64,000 bases of DNA from Paramecium octaurelia (taxonomy: Eukaryota > Ciliophora > Oligohymenophorea > Peniculida > Parameciidae), in assembly GCA_905182995.1 (NCBI GenBank), contig CAJJDP010000012.1:718637-782636 (forward strand), given 5' to 3'. The position numbers and the translations under genes are program-made. The notes beneath the pieces are model-generated. The model did not search any database. It was not told where the DNA came from and worked only from the letters and a program-made list of their open reading frames with translations. Shown here piece by piece: positions 13,011-24,248 of the stretch (position 1 is the stretch's first letter; the number at the start of each line of letters is the position of its first letter).

Positions 13011-15744
13011 ATGTTATTGTGGTTGAATGGAATGACAAATCCATCTATTAAACATCCCATGGAAACCATGATGGATGAATACCATGCGAATCCAACAAAT
13101 ATCATACCACTCTTGGCAGAGGATGAATTTTTTATACAAGCAAAAAACCTGAATACAAAAGTGATAGACTTCATTAGATTGCATCAAAAAAGCATAGCAG
13201 ATTAGCTCCTAGATTTAATAGTGCAATAGATTGACCAAGTTACAGAAACAAATCATGACCAAGTAGTCATATTTCCAATTCTATCGATTGAGTTTTTTGA
13301 ACTTGATCTTCCACCCCTAACTTAAATGATTCTCTAGTCAGTATAGTATTAATTCTTATACTTATTAGACTGCCATTCAAACTCTCTTCGGGGGATTACA
13401 GAAAACCCCGGATCAAATCCACGAACCACAATGGTCCAACATCTAAAGATTGTTCGCTCTTATATTATCCAAAGAACCTAAATAGGTATGCTAAACCATA
13501 TTCAAATTTGATTTGCTCAAATTGTTCCTGAACCATCTTGAATCAGCCACAGTCAACAGTATACTCATTCAGTTATTCAATCCTGAGAATGGTGATTACG
13601 AAGATGCCAAATTGGAAGTCCTTGAATTGGGTTTCCATGGCTTTGATGTGATGGAGGAAATGAGTGTCCTCAACTTCACCTACTTGATTCATGAGATCAT
13701 GACCAGATACTTTTCAAGTGAATTCTGTCACAAACTCGTTCAATTCATTGTCAGCAAATAAATCATTCTGCAAATGTTTAAATGTCTACGAGCAAATCAT
13801 GACAAATTATTCCTGGCTAAAAGTTCAGCTCATATCCTATCACTCATTTCTAATTATTACTCCTACACCATGCAGAACATCAATATCTATGAGGAAACTC
13901 CCACCAAAAAAATTATAGACGAGAATCCAGAAATTGCTTATCATCATCAATTAACTGTTGATTTTGAAAAAACAGACTTTATGAATACCTTTATTCAAGA
14001 AATGAACCTACTTGTAGAGTCATTCAATCAAATCTTAGAAAATGATAATAAACGACTCAGAACTCTACGACTTAAATTACTAGAAATCTTTGATAATTTA
14101 ACAAGAATTTCAAATATTAAACTGTGGAAACAAATGAATTAATTAAAGTTATTCAATCAAATTGTCTAAATCTACTTTAAATATAAAAATTCTGATATCT
14201 TTCACTCAATCTTTGAGAAACTATTGCTATACATCCTCAATAGAGCCATTAGTGATTTTCATCCCTATTGGTGCACCGTACTTATAGAAGATATCAACAT
14301 TTACACACTGGTTTCAGAAAACATAACATCCAAAAACACCATACCTGGTTATATCTATTTGCTAGCCAATCATCTCACATGGTTTTAAAAAGAATTGAAT
14401 GAGAAATTACTTATTGACGGCTCTCTTGCCAAATACTTTTAGCAACTCAAAAAAATTGAAGAAGCTATACTCCTCAATGACCAATGGAGAAGAGCCAGTC
14501 CCATATTCAATATCACATTTCAAAAGAATTCCGTTCAACTTGGAGTATCTCAACCAGGCAGTGCTTCAAACATCCCTGTGTCATCAGAACCAGTAATACA
14601 CAATGGCAATGACTAACAATTGAATAATACCAATGCTCAATGTTTGTTTAATAAAGTGAAAAATAACCAATCAAATATAGCAAGCATCTCTGGTGATGAA
14701 CCACCTGAATTTGAAAGTCCTGAAAAACATGAAGAAAAAGCATAGAATTCCTAATCCGATGAATATCAATATGAAACTAAGAAATCACCAGAAAAATTCA
14801 ATATCAAGAATTCTCCTGAAGCAAAACAAGATGAATTTGCTGAAGTACCTGCAAACCCACCTTCAATCATTGTCCCTTACAACTAAGAACAAGTCAAAGG
14901 AACTGACTACAAATTTGTTGAAGGCGTTTATTTGCAACCTACCTCCCCAACAAAAGTCTAACAGTAAGAATAACAGGTTTCATAAGAATAACCCAATCCA
15001 TCAGATAACAATGACACCACTCCTGAAAAAAAATAAAACTAAAACGAGAAAAAGACTGAAATGATGTCCATTAGCTTACAAGATTTTGTTAGACCTATCG
15101 ATAGAGTGAAATTCTCAAGTGACAGTAAAAAAGAATCATAACAGAATGATAAGCTAGCTAGTCCCAATACTAAAGTATAGGATGTCATCAAAAAGTACTC
15201 CAATATGTCCAAGTCTGTCACATTTGGACAAGCCAACATGGGAAACAACAAGTAGACTGACAATTTATCGTTGACAAGGAAGAAGTCCATGGAGTCTTCA
15301 TTAAGACTTAAACAATTGGATTAGGTTTAGAGTGAGGAATTCAAAATTCTCAAGACAAACAAAGAGGATACGAAAATATTAACTAGTGATAACAAAAGAA
15401 TCTTGATGGTCGATGAATTAGACAAAGAACCAGATGTTAATTCCTTAAGAAATAGCTTAGTTAATTTGAGCAATGTGAGCTTTTCAAGCACATCCAGTAA
15501 AAAGAGAACAATCAAATTTAAAAAATCCAAAAGAATACAATCAGTTGGATAAGAGGCTAATCTAAATGTTTCTATTCCTGAAGAATTGTAAGCAAATAAG
15601 GGAATCGTATTTTCCTTATCTAGTTCCAATTCATTAAGGGATTCCTTTATTAGTAGTTAAAGTAGCGTTACTGAAGAGAAGAAGTTTAGATAAGCAAATA
15701 AAAAGGATTAAATATTTCTAAATTATATTAGAAATATAAAATGA
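13011..15744 (+). CDS. SAPS-domain phosphatase regulatory subunit-like protein
   Basis: SAPS-domain proteins bind and direct Sit4/PP6-type protein phosphatases. The N-terminus shows the family arrangement: HPMETMMDEYHAN, then ILPLLAE-like text (IIPLLAEDEFFIQAKNLNTK), then a long helical repeat region (FELDLPPL, LNHLESATVNSILIQLFNP, NQILENDNKRLRTLRLKLLE). The C-terminal 400 residues are low-complexity, rich in Ser, Lys, Gln and Asn, with motifs that could be phosphorylated. One intron at 13341-13368 (28 nt) joins the frames. The product is 901 residues. It starts 19 bp after the TMEM231 stop, so this is the third gene in an unusually tight same-strand run. The family call rests on motif pattern, not alignment. 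Confidence 0.75.
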
Positions 15745-16350
15745 TTTATAATTATTAAATATTGCGTAAATCAACAGTTTTATTATGACAGTATGACAAT
15801 TCAAATTATAAAGTTTCTAATACTTATCGACTCCATCTTTTTAATGCGAGTTTCTTAATACTTATTTAATAGATAAGATTAATAAAATTTGAATTAGTTA
15901 AATAGACTTATGTAGTATAGAAATAAGATAAAAGGTATTCATTGAACATTTTAAATGTTAAATTAAATTCTTCATCTATTCCATTGGTATCATTCTTATA
16001 ATTTCTATATTTTTAAATGATTCCTTTTAAAACTATTTTTAAAAATTTAACTCTAAAGAATGTATACTCCTCTGTGATATATTCTGCTCTATATTAAGTT
16101 TTGATTTATACATTGACTAAAAAAATATAATGAAATTCAAAATAAAATGTTAAACAAATAAATATAATTGATTCTTATCTCCTTTTGATTTATACTGTTA
16201 TTGAATAAAAGAATGCGTTTACTTTAATATAGATCTTAAATAAATAAACAGCTAATAATTAAAATCGCTTCGATAATAAGAAATCCAACAACAGATCGTA
16301 TATATACCTAAAATTTCAGATAAACCTTTATTTTACTAATTGAATAGATA
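15745..16350. other. intergenic, about 0.6 kb
   Basis: AT-rich spacer between the SAPS gene and the tRNA. No convincing coding frame seen. Confidence 0.5.
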
Positions 16351-16422
16351 TATCATCTAGCTTAGAGGTAAAGCGTCAACCTTTTAAGTTGAAGTTCCGA
16401 GTTCAAGTCTTCGGGATGGTAC
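16351..16422 (+). tRNA. tRNA-Lys (anticodon UUU)
   Basis: Cloverleaf found by eye. The acceptor stem TATCATC pairs with GATGGTA. T8-A9 is followed by a D arm GCTT/AAGC with GG in the loop. The anticodon stem TCAAC/GTTGA carries loop CTTTTAA, giving anticodon TTT. The T arm CCGAG/TTCGG closes a TTCAAGTC loop, one base longer than usual. The A box (TAGCTTAGAGG) and B-box-like GAGTTCAAGTC are present, and a run of T residues follows directly as a Pol III terminator. A/T-rich acceptor and T-loop length are slightly unusual, so activity is likely but not certain. Confidence 0.75.
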
Positions 16423-17400
16423 TTTTTTTTTAATTTAAAATTATATATCCTTTTTAATTTTAATGAGTACAAAAATTGGTCCTTCTCATTATATATGAAT
16501 TTTTAACCTAACCAAATCCTGTATTTAGATCTAGAGTAAACTGGTTTAATATGGATAAATTCAAAATAAGTTCAAATGGGTTCTTTGGTTTAATGATGTA
16601 AAAGATTTGAAATAATTTATAATATAATATACATTTAAATCCTTTCTTATATTCTTCTTATCTGAAATAAAAATGATCATAACTGGAGCATAAGTCTTCG
16701 CCAAACCGTTAATTATACTTCCATAAAAGTGCTAGTCTATTAGATAATCTTCTTCGTACTCTCAAAAAATCAAAATAATAACTTCTTTGATATCAACCAA
16801 AACACATCAACAATTATTTAATATCTTAATCGCTTTATCTTCTAATATATCATTTTACTTTTATAATATCCCATCCAAAGAGAGCTACTTATATGTGAAT
16901 AGTTGTATTAAAAATGATGTATAATTAAAAAATATAATCCTGGTATTTATTGTTATTTATAATAAGCTTCTTTTATGGAGTAAGATTTTATTAGAATTAT
17001 TAGAGTTAAAGATTTTGATATAAGTTATAACAATTCATACCAATATAATAGCGATAGAGAAGAGAATAATAAGGGTGAATATATTTCCACTTTTACTTTT
17101 CAAGTTAGGTTAGAAAAAATAAAATCGACAATTTTTTTTTCAGGAATTAGAATTAAGATCAGGGAGAATAGGAATTTTATAGTAAGAATGAATGCTAATA
17201 TTTAATAGATTTTTCCTAATAAAGGATAATGCCTTAGATAAACTATTGAGGAATTCTACTGTAAGTTGTATATCATTCGAGGAGTCAAATTTTGAGTGGT
17301 GAATATTGGATATGTAAGGAGAGCGTTGAACTAACAAATGATAGTTCATGAGAAAAGAGTGTTTGTTAATTCAATAGATAATTATTACAATATATATATT
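16423..17400. other. intergenic, about 1 kb, with weak open frames
   Basis: AT-rich spacer between the tRNA and the C2 gene. Rightward open frames exist (for example about 16672-17190 and from 16978) but lack recognisable motifs and have codon use like spacer. I do not call a gene here. Confidence 0.4.
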
Positions 17401-18903
17401 ATGAATTAATTATAAACAGATGTTATTTATCAAATATTCAAATAAGGAAAGTTTGATGGCGATCAAGAGTACTCCCTTCCAGATGTGTTTCAATATATTA
17501 ACCAATTGGTATTTAGTGAGATTAGGTTTTAAGATTGGAAGAGAGTTTCCAAATGAGTTAATAGAAAAAATTAGATCAAATCATCCAACTCATGCTTAAG
17601 GGTATTATTTTACAATTAACGATCTTGTCGAGATGACCTTTAAGGAATATTAGAATTAGCTTTAAATTAAACAGGAGTCTAACAATTAAATTCTTGTTTA
17701 TAGGAGTGAGTACAAAAAATTATAGGATGAATTATAATAAGCAAGGAAGGATGAAAGACAGAATGAATATGAAATAGATAATGATAGCACTCTATTTATT
17801 ACAGTTTCACATGGCGAATGTTTGAAAATGGCGAAGTACTAGATTTTGATAACGCTATTTAATATTTAGCAACAAACTAAAATATCAGACATGACTATAC
17901 ATCCAATTTGGAATGAGGAATTCTAGATGTAAATCTTATTCAACTAAGTAGAATAGTCATGTTCCATCTCCTCATGGTTAGATCTTTGTTGGATTGTTCG
18001 ACACAGAGCAACATTAGATTGGATAATTGTAACTACCCCTCTACCAATACAAAGATTAATAACAGCATACGTAGGATTACATCTTGGAGAATGAATATGG
18101 TGTATTAATAAATTCAAAACTAAAATTGAATTTAACTATTTTATGGGTTCATAGCAAAGTGGCCTTGTTGGAGGATCATATAACAAGTGTGAATCAATTC
18201 AGAAAAGAAATTGAGGAACAATAAGTGATTGTTAATAAGGCTAATTACCTATTGGATGCTTTAACATTCACCTTTAATAGATCCAGAATCTAGAGAGTGC
18301 CTCAAATAACCAATGTGCAATAGCAATTCTAATAGCCAGCAGTGTAGCAAAGCGAAGAATACGATTGGAAAATCAATTACTAGGACACCATGTATACAAT
18401 GGCAAAACAATTCAAAAGTATTAAATTTATATATACAAAAAAGGAGAACATCAAGACACAATAGAGGAATGGTAAAGAGTGGTGATGATTCTAAGTTCAA
18501 TCACATCTATATTCACTTTGATTTTTGTATGTTTGGCTAGACCTTGCTTTTAATAACTAACATCAACAATGTCTATAGGTATGTTAGTCTGGGCATACAG
18601 AGTCAATTACATTAAGACAACAAAGATTTTAGCCTAAATATCGTTGATAATACTAATTCAATGTATCTTTGATACTATTTGGTTGATAATCAATTATGTA
18701 AATTGATAACTATACAATTTTAGGAAGATTGGTGGACAAGAAACCTTATGCTTGCCTAGTAGTTAATTGGAAGTTCAATTTTAAATTATATCTCATATTA
18801 TAGTACAATTATTTACTTGCCTATAAACTTCATATTAGCTGCCTGTTCATTTAATTTGTCTTTAAAATACTTAGCATAAACAAATTTAGATTCACAATTA
18901 TGA
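17401..18903 (+). CDS. C2-domain protein with C-terminal membrane segments
   Basis: Reconstructed with four introns: 17509-17533, 17948-17981 (34 nt), 18418-18443, 18698-18723; product 463 residues. Order: an N-terminal helical region containing KFDGDQEYSLPDVF (EF-hand-like at most), a Lys/Gln-rich coil, then a C2-like beta domain from about residue 120 (LFITVSHGECLKMAKYQI ... TIHPIWNEEFQ ... IFVGLFDTEQHQIGQLQLPL), then a helical linker and about three hydrophobic segments near the C-terminus (VVMILSSITSIFTLIFVCLA and two more). C2 domains usually bind membranes or calcium, but the acidic calcium loops are not clearly conserved here. A membrane-anchored C2 protein is likely; partner and role unknown. 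An alternative start at 17420 in another frame avoids the first intron. Confidence 0.7.
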
Positions 18904-19082
18904 CAATTATTATTTCTATTTTATAATTACTCAAATTTTAATCATCTCAAATGGATTTACAACGTTATTTTTGGTTATATGATGAGTGGAAATACTGCCA
19001 GAGATTGTGACAAAAAATAGTAAAAATATTCTGGAAGAAGAGGATAATTTTATATTAAGATATATCTTATTAAATATGTTAT

Positions 19083-19762
19083 TCAATAGAAATTCAAATC
19101 GACTCCAACTGAACATAAGGTTGTGTCACCAACATATTATTTGATTGATGGCGTAGTCCATCCACCCAAAGCGTATTTGGAATAATCACTGAAGGATGGA
19201 CTGTTGTCGTAATGAGCATACCAAAGAGGATGAGAGGTAAATTTAGCACAAGCTGAAGCTGATCCCATAATGGTTGACCATTAATATTAAGAAGCATAGA
19301 TTCCTACTAATCTCTTCTTGGCAGTAAAGGCATTCACAAGATCTTATAAAAATTGGCAATTTCCTGTATGATCAGAACTACTCCATCCACATCCAGTGCT
19401 TGGGTTGGATTCAACATCAATCCAAACTGTTCCGTATTCTGAACCAAATACATTATCGAACTCAGTTACTTAAGCAGAAGCAGTCTTTTCTATTAATGAT
19501 AAATTAAGGTATTACTTCCTTTGCATGGGAAAAAGTAGGCGTCACCAATCAAACCTGCAGCCTTGGCATTCTTAAGATTTTAGTGACCTACTGAGTCTAC
19601 TTCACCAAAGCTCTTGTATCCTCTGACGATAGCAAATGAATAGCCAGCACTTTTCACACAAGAGAAGTTGTTGAATGAGGCACTCAAATCGATACCTTTA
19701 GTGGCCAATGTTGTAGATATTGAGGCCAATATAACCAATGCAACTAAGCAGGATGCTTTCAT
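19083..19762 (-). CDS. secreted GH25 lysozyme-like glycosidase
   Basis: The product is 217 residues after removal of one intron (19490-19515, 26 nt). A clear signal peptide ([20 protein letters not shown]) leads into KGIDLS, the first strand of the GH25 barrel with its conserved Asp. Other family marks are [27 protein letters not shown] (acidic catalytic strand), LVGIYASQYQWSTIMG and [11 protein letters not shown]25 enzymes cut the glycan strand of peptidoglycan, so in a bacteria-eating ciliate a digestive-vacuole or secreted role is a natural inference. Six or more cysteines may form disulfides. The gene converges on the C2 gene with about 180 bp between. Confidence 0.92.
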
Positions 19763-19871
19763 TGTCTAATATATATTAATAATTATCAGAAAACACTATT
19801 TAGTTAAATAGAGATTTATATGACATCATTTGATCTATAAACCAAAAAAAAATAAAATAAAAATTATGAAA

Positions 19872-21823
19872 TCACATTAATTAATGTATTTGTTCTCTAA
19901 CCACTTTAGACTCAATATTCATCTGATTCTACTGAATTTAGATATTCTTTTTTATTGATTCTATCAGATTTGCATCTATGTTCAAAGATTTGTTTTTAAT
20001 ATTGGAAATCACCACCTTATGGTATGTTAACAGTAACAACAACAGCACTTGTGATTATTTACTAGAGTATTCTCCCGAATTCGAATTCAAATAGGTAATT
20101 AGATTATTGATTAGTAACTTTAGATCTCTAAGATCTTGATTTGTGTAGATTTGTTTATTTTGAGTGTGATTGATTAAATCCTTATGTAAAATAACCATAG
20201 TGTAGATCTCAACTTTGCAATTTACATGATTAGGGATGAGTTCTAATTAATTACTCATAGTTTTAATCAGTTACTGTATAGAGGACTTCCCCTAAAATGG
20301 AGAGTGTTGCTGCTAATAACCAAAATTCCCACTTAAACTATTGGTTCTTTTCACTCTTTCAGTCTTTGGATTTCTGAACAAGATAAAGTTGTCAGACCCC
20401 TTATTGTCCTCTAGTTAAAATTCAGACACCTTGACTAAATCTAGGTCGTAGTTTTATTTATTAGATGTATTTGTTGAATGCGATTATAAGGCACTAGGTG
20501 TTCTGCATGAGTCATTATTACTATTTAGCTTTTATTGAACATTGTGGATCTTCTCCAAATAATTGTTTAGTTCTGATCTTTGTGTGTGAAATTTCGAGTT
20601 TTATGAGTTGCTTCTTTCTCTCTCAGTTTTCTCCAAATTTTATTTTAGTTTATCCTTCAAATCTAGATAACTAGTTGCCTATTTTTATTTCTCATTGATA
20701 GGGGTTTTATTTTCATATTTTTTAGCAATATCATTTGTAAGAAACGCTGTGTTGCTGAAACTTCTGTTATGTTTATTGATTTATTGACACAATGACTCAG
20801 TTCTCTATTTTATTCTAAGCATTTGTATTGAGTACTTTGACTAATTGTAATTTTGATTCTCCCTTTGAGTTCCTATTTAAGTATCCTCCTTCACTGTAGA
20901 AGTAGGAGATTCCTATTTATTATCACTTGCATTTAGATTGATATTAACAGAATTGAATAGGTCTTCCCAACTCCATCTTTTTTCCTCACTAATCTAAAGA
21001 CAACCTTTGATTAACTTTTTAGTGTTTTCTGAGACTTGCGGATGTACTGGAAATGACAATGGCTAATTTATTAAATTAATTTTTTACTTTAGAATCCAAT
21101 TTATTCATTAATTCAACAAGGTTTTGGGAATGCCAAGGAGTTACTCCATAGAGCATCTCGTACAAGATCAAACCGAGTGACCAAACATCGCATTTGGATG
21201 AATATTTAGTTCGTTTCAAGATCTGAGGACTCATGTATAAAGGAGTGCCAACCAAAGAATTCATGATGGTATCCAAATTGGCATCTATTTGTTTTGCAAA
21301 ACCAAAATCAGTTATTTTGAATTGGTTGTCATGCATTAAGATGTTGGCTGGTTTGATGTCTCGATGGATTATTCCGATTTTAAGTAGAGCCTTGATTCCT
21401 AATAATAAATCATTCAAGATCTTGAGTGCTTCGTCTTCTGGAATAACTCTAAATATATGTATATAGTACTTTCTATTTTTGATAAACTCCCTTAGGTCTC
21501 CTTAATTACAAAACTCAGTTATGATATATGTATTATTAGCGCTTTATAATACATCCAACAATTTAACAACATGAGAATCATTAATCTTCTTCATTATTTC
21601 GATCTCTGATGCAATTAATTGATTGGCATAATCTGTCAGAAGCAATTTTTTGTCAATCACTTTGAGAGCAACAATTTTATCTAATAAATAGTAATGTATA
21701 TTTACTATCTAAAGTGTTTCTACCAGCATAAACTGTACCGTAAGCACCCTTTCCTAATTTTGCTCTAAAGCTGAATTGATAATTCTAAATTTTTTTATCT
21801 GGAGGGTAGCTGAGATGTTGCAT
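19872..21823 (-). CDS. ULK/Atg1-like serine/threonine protein kinase
   Basis: The product is 626 residues with an N-terminal kinase domain (about 12-285). Motifs: Gly loop LGKGAYGTVYAG, VALKVIDKK, HRDIKPANIL near residue 136, DFGFAKQID, GTPLYMSPQ, and CDVWSLGLILYEMLYGVTPW. The pattern is closest to ULK/Atg1-type kinases, which start autophagy in other eukaryotes, but ciliates have many such paralogues. Introns: 21681-21705, 21449-21469 and 21063-21087. The second is 21 nt, a multiple of three without a stop, so retention would add seven residues. The C-terminal half is Asn/Lys/Gln/Ser-rich with coiled stretches and no known domain. Confidence 0.9.
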
Positions 21824-22026
21824 TTTTATATTTTGAATTTGAAATATTTATTTAATGTTTAGAGTTATAGTGCAATTTAAAATTTATGGCAAAATAGTTT
21901 GATTGAATGAACTAATAATTATTGTTATTGAGAACGAATACTTAATGGCTAATGTTGAAGGGGTTCCGAAGGATAACAAAAATATTAACATGATATATCA
22001 CTTTTTTATTGATTTAATTATATATT
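21824..22026. promoter_or_regulatory. divergent intergenic region, 203 bp
   Basis: Separates the leftward kinase from the rightward PX-domain gene, so it should carry both promoters. No specific element recognised. Confidence 0.4.
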
Positions 22027-23530
22027 ATGGCAAAGGTTTTTGATAATATTTGGGAAAATATAGTTGTAATAGCATTGGGAATTTTGCCTCTGGTTTAAAA
22101 TTTGGCAAGTCTGGTGTGGAAGAAGTAAAATAAGGGTAAGACTCACGAATCTATCAGTAGGTTACAATGCTGCCAGGTAATAATTCAAGGAGAAAAGAAA
22201 ATTATTCATTCTGAATTTATGTTCCATTTACACAAAAATAGCGATCTTGAGTATGTTTACACTTTTGTCAATATTGCAAATAATCATCAATGTTTAATTC
22301 CATTCAGAGTATACTTTGCTAATAGATTAGTTACGTTTTGATAACAATTATCGAGTTTTGTTAGATAATAAATTATTTGTTGGCAGGATTGCAAATCTTT
22401 GAAGATGCAAACAAATATGGATAAACAACATTTGCTACTCAACTCAACCTCATAGTATTTAATGCAATATGCTATTTAGTTGTAATTTCTATGTTTTTGT
22501 GGATTCGCTATAGTCCTCTTTGCTTGGCAGATAAATAACAAAGATAAATTTGTAATAAGACACGAGGACATCAGTTGTTGGCTCATGTTCATTCTCAGAG
22601 GAATAGCACTCTTGCTACTATCAGTCTTTGTGTTCTTCATCCCCCAAGACAAAAAGCTTCTCCAGACTGTGGTATCGGAATACCAATACAAACTACAAAT
22701 GCTTGGCAATGACGAGGAGGTCTAGGTGAGGTAATAACTAATAGCGAACGAATCCAATTTCACATTTTGTCAACCAAGTGATTAATTGCAACAACACATT
22801 ACAGATGTCGAAGTGAATTCTTATTAGGACAACAAAGACATAAATACATAGAGAAAATACATTATTTATGAAATTACTTTCAAGTATTAAGGGAAACATA
22901 AAATAGTATTTCGATCCTTTAGTGATTTTCTCACTTTTCACAGGGATTTCACTTTAACATATCCATAAATCGATCTCCCTGGCTTTCCAAAAATGACCAA
23001 ATACTTAACCTAATAGGATATTGATAATCGCAGAATACAATTGGACTCTTTTTTGAAAGGATTAGTGAATTCATTTGGCAATAATGAATTGTTGTTGGAC
23101 TTTTTGAATGCCACGGGAAAAACCCTATAGTACAAGGCCAAAATACCGTTGCCTCCCTAATAACAGTAGAAACCAAAGAAGACAGCGGCACAGTAATAAT
23201 TCTCAAAAGCCAAATCTATTCAAAGTTTGATTCCAGAGACTATTTGGGAAGGACAAGATGATGAAGATGAGGAGAGCATCGAGGTAGATACAAGGAAAAC
23301 GAAGAAGGCTTCTACTTATGTGAAAATACAGTTTGGAGAGGATAGACAATATCAGAGATTTAACAGTTCTAGTAATCTGGATTAGGATCAAAGAAACGTA
23401 GACTTTGATAAGCCTTTGAATGGTAATATATATATATATCCTACTTTATTTAGATCAGATAGGTTATGATCAATTTGGGAATAATAGTCCTTTTGGGGAT
23501 GAGGAGGAAAAACATTCATCACAATTATGA
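22027..23530 (+). CDS. multipass membrane protein with C-terminal PX domain
   Basis: Four introns give a 466-residue product: 22136-22160, 22309-22330, 22455-22479, 23423-23453. The first about 190 residues hold several hydrophobic segments (NIVVIALGILPLVQNLASLV, IAILSMFTLLSILQIIINV, ISCWLMFILRGIALLLLSVF). A PX-like fold follows at about residues 254-340: YIIYEITFKYQ, FRSFSDFLTFHRDF, then a proline-rich loop (PQIDLPGFP) and NRRIQLDSFLKGLV. PX domains bind phosphoinositides, so targeting of this membrane protein to a phosphoinositide-rich compartment is inferred. The tail is acidic and Gln-rich. The exon choice was made because each splice keeps hydrophobic segments whole; competing frames are also open in places. 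Confidence 0.72.
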
Positions 23531-23602
23531 AGGGAATGTTGTGAAAGTTATTTGCTTGATATACTATTTATTTATATATATATATATTTTAAATAAAAAG
23601 AT

Positions 23603-24206
23603 ATGAGAGCCAAACCCTAAGCTTAAGTTGCTCAGAAACAGTAACCTTAAAAGCAAGGCAATGTGCGTAAACCTCAGGAAAGGTATTGATGATGATTTAG
23701 TGTGAAAAATAGGCCGGGATTGACTGATGATGAAATTGATGAAATCAAAGAAGCATTCAATCTTTTTGACACTGAAGGGACTGGAAGAGTAGATCCAAGA
23801 GAATTGAAGGCAGCTATGTAGAGTTTGGGATTTGATTAAAAAAATCCAACAATTTTCAACATGATTGCAGAACTAGAAAATGAAGGGTATTAAGTGTAAG
23901 ATAGTAAATAGAACTGATATTGATTTTGATTAATTCTTGGATGCAATAACATCGAAGTTGGGCAATAGAGAGAGCAAAGATGGCATCAATAAAATATTTG
24001 ATTTATTTGATGATGATGGCAGCAATAGCATCAACTTGAATAATTTGAAAAGAGTATTATGAGAATTGATAAGTTAGGTATCCAAAGAATTGGGTGAGAC
24101 TATGACAGCTGAAGAATTGGCTGAAATGTTGGAACGTGCAGCTTCGAATGGCAGAGAAATTACAAGAGAGGACTTCTACAACATCATGGTTAAGAGGGCA
24201 TTTTGA
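23603..24206 (+). CDS. centrin-like EF-hand protein
   Basis: The product is 178 residues with three introns: 23683-23700 (18 nt, among the shortest possible), 23887-23911 and 24054-24077 (24 nt with in-frame TGA). A basic Gln/Pro N-terminal tail leads into LTDDEIDEIKEAFNLFDTEG, the typical centrin opening. Four EF-hand regions follow; the first (DTEGTGRVDPRE) and third (DDDGSNSINLNN) keep acidic loop positions, while the second and fourth are degenerate. Centrins act at basal bodies and in contractile fibres of ciliates, a role inferred from the family. The large centrin family in Paramecium makes the exact subtype uncertain. Confidence 0.88.
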
Positions 24207-24248
24207 TATCCTCTCACATAACACAAAATATATATATTAAATAATAAA

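Noticed and set aside
16672..17190. A 172-codon rightward open frame after the tRNA
   Set aside because: With a single stop codon, frames of this length arise by chance in AT-rich DNA; it has no motif and overlaps another open frame.
19094..19297. Leftward frame overlapping the lysozyme gene
   Set aside because: It is a shifted frame of the GH25 gene, which has a signal peptide and family motifs.
23571..23595. TATATATATA runs before genes (also at 23430 and 37353) as promoters or possible excision scars
   Set aside because: Such AT repeats are common by chance in this composition and two of them lie in or beside introns, so no specific role can be supported.
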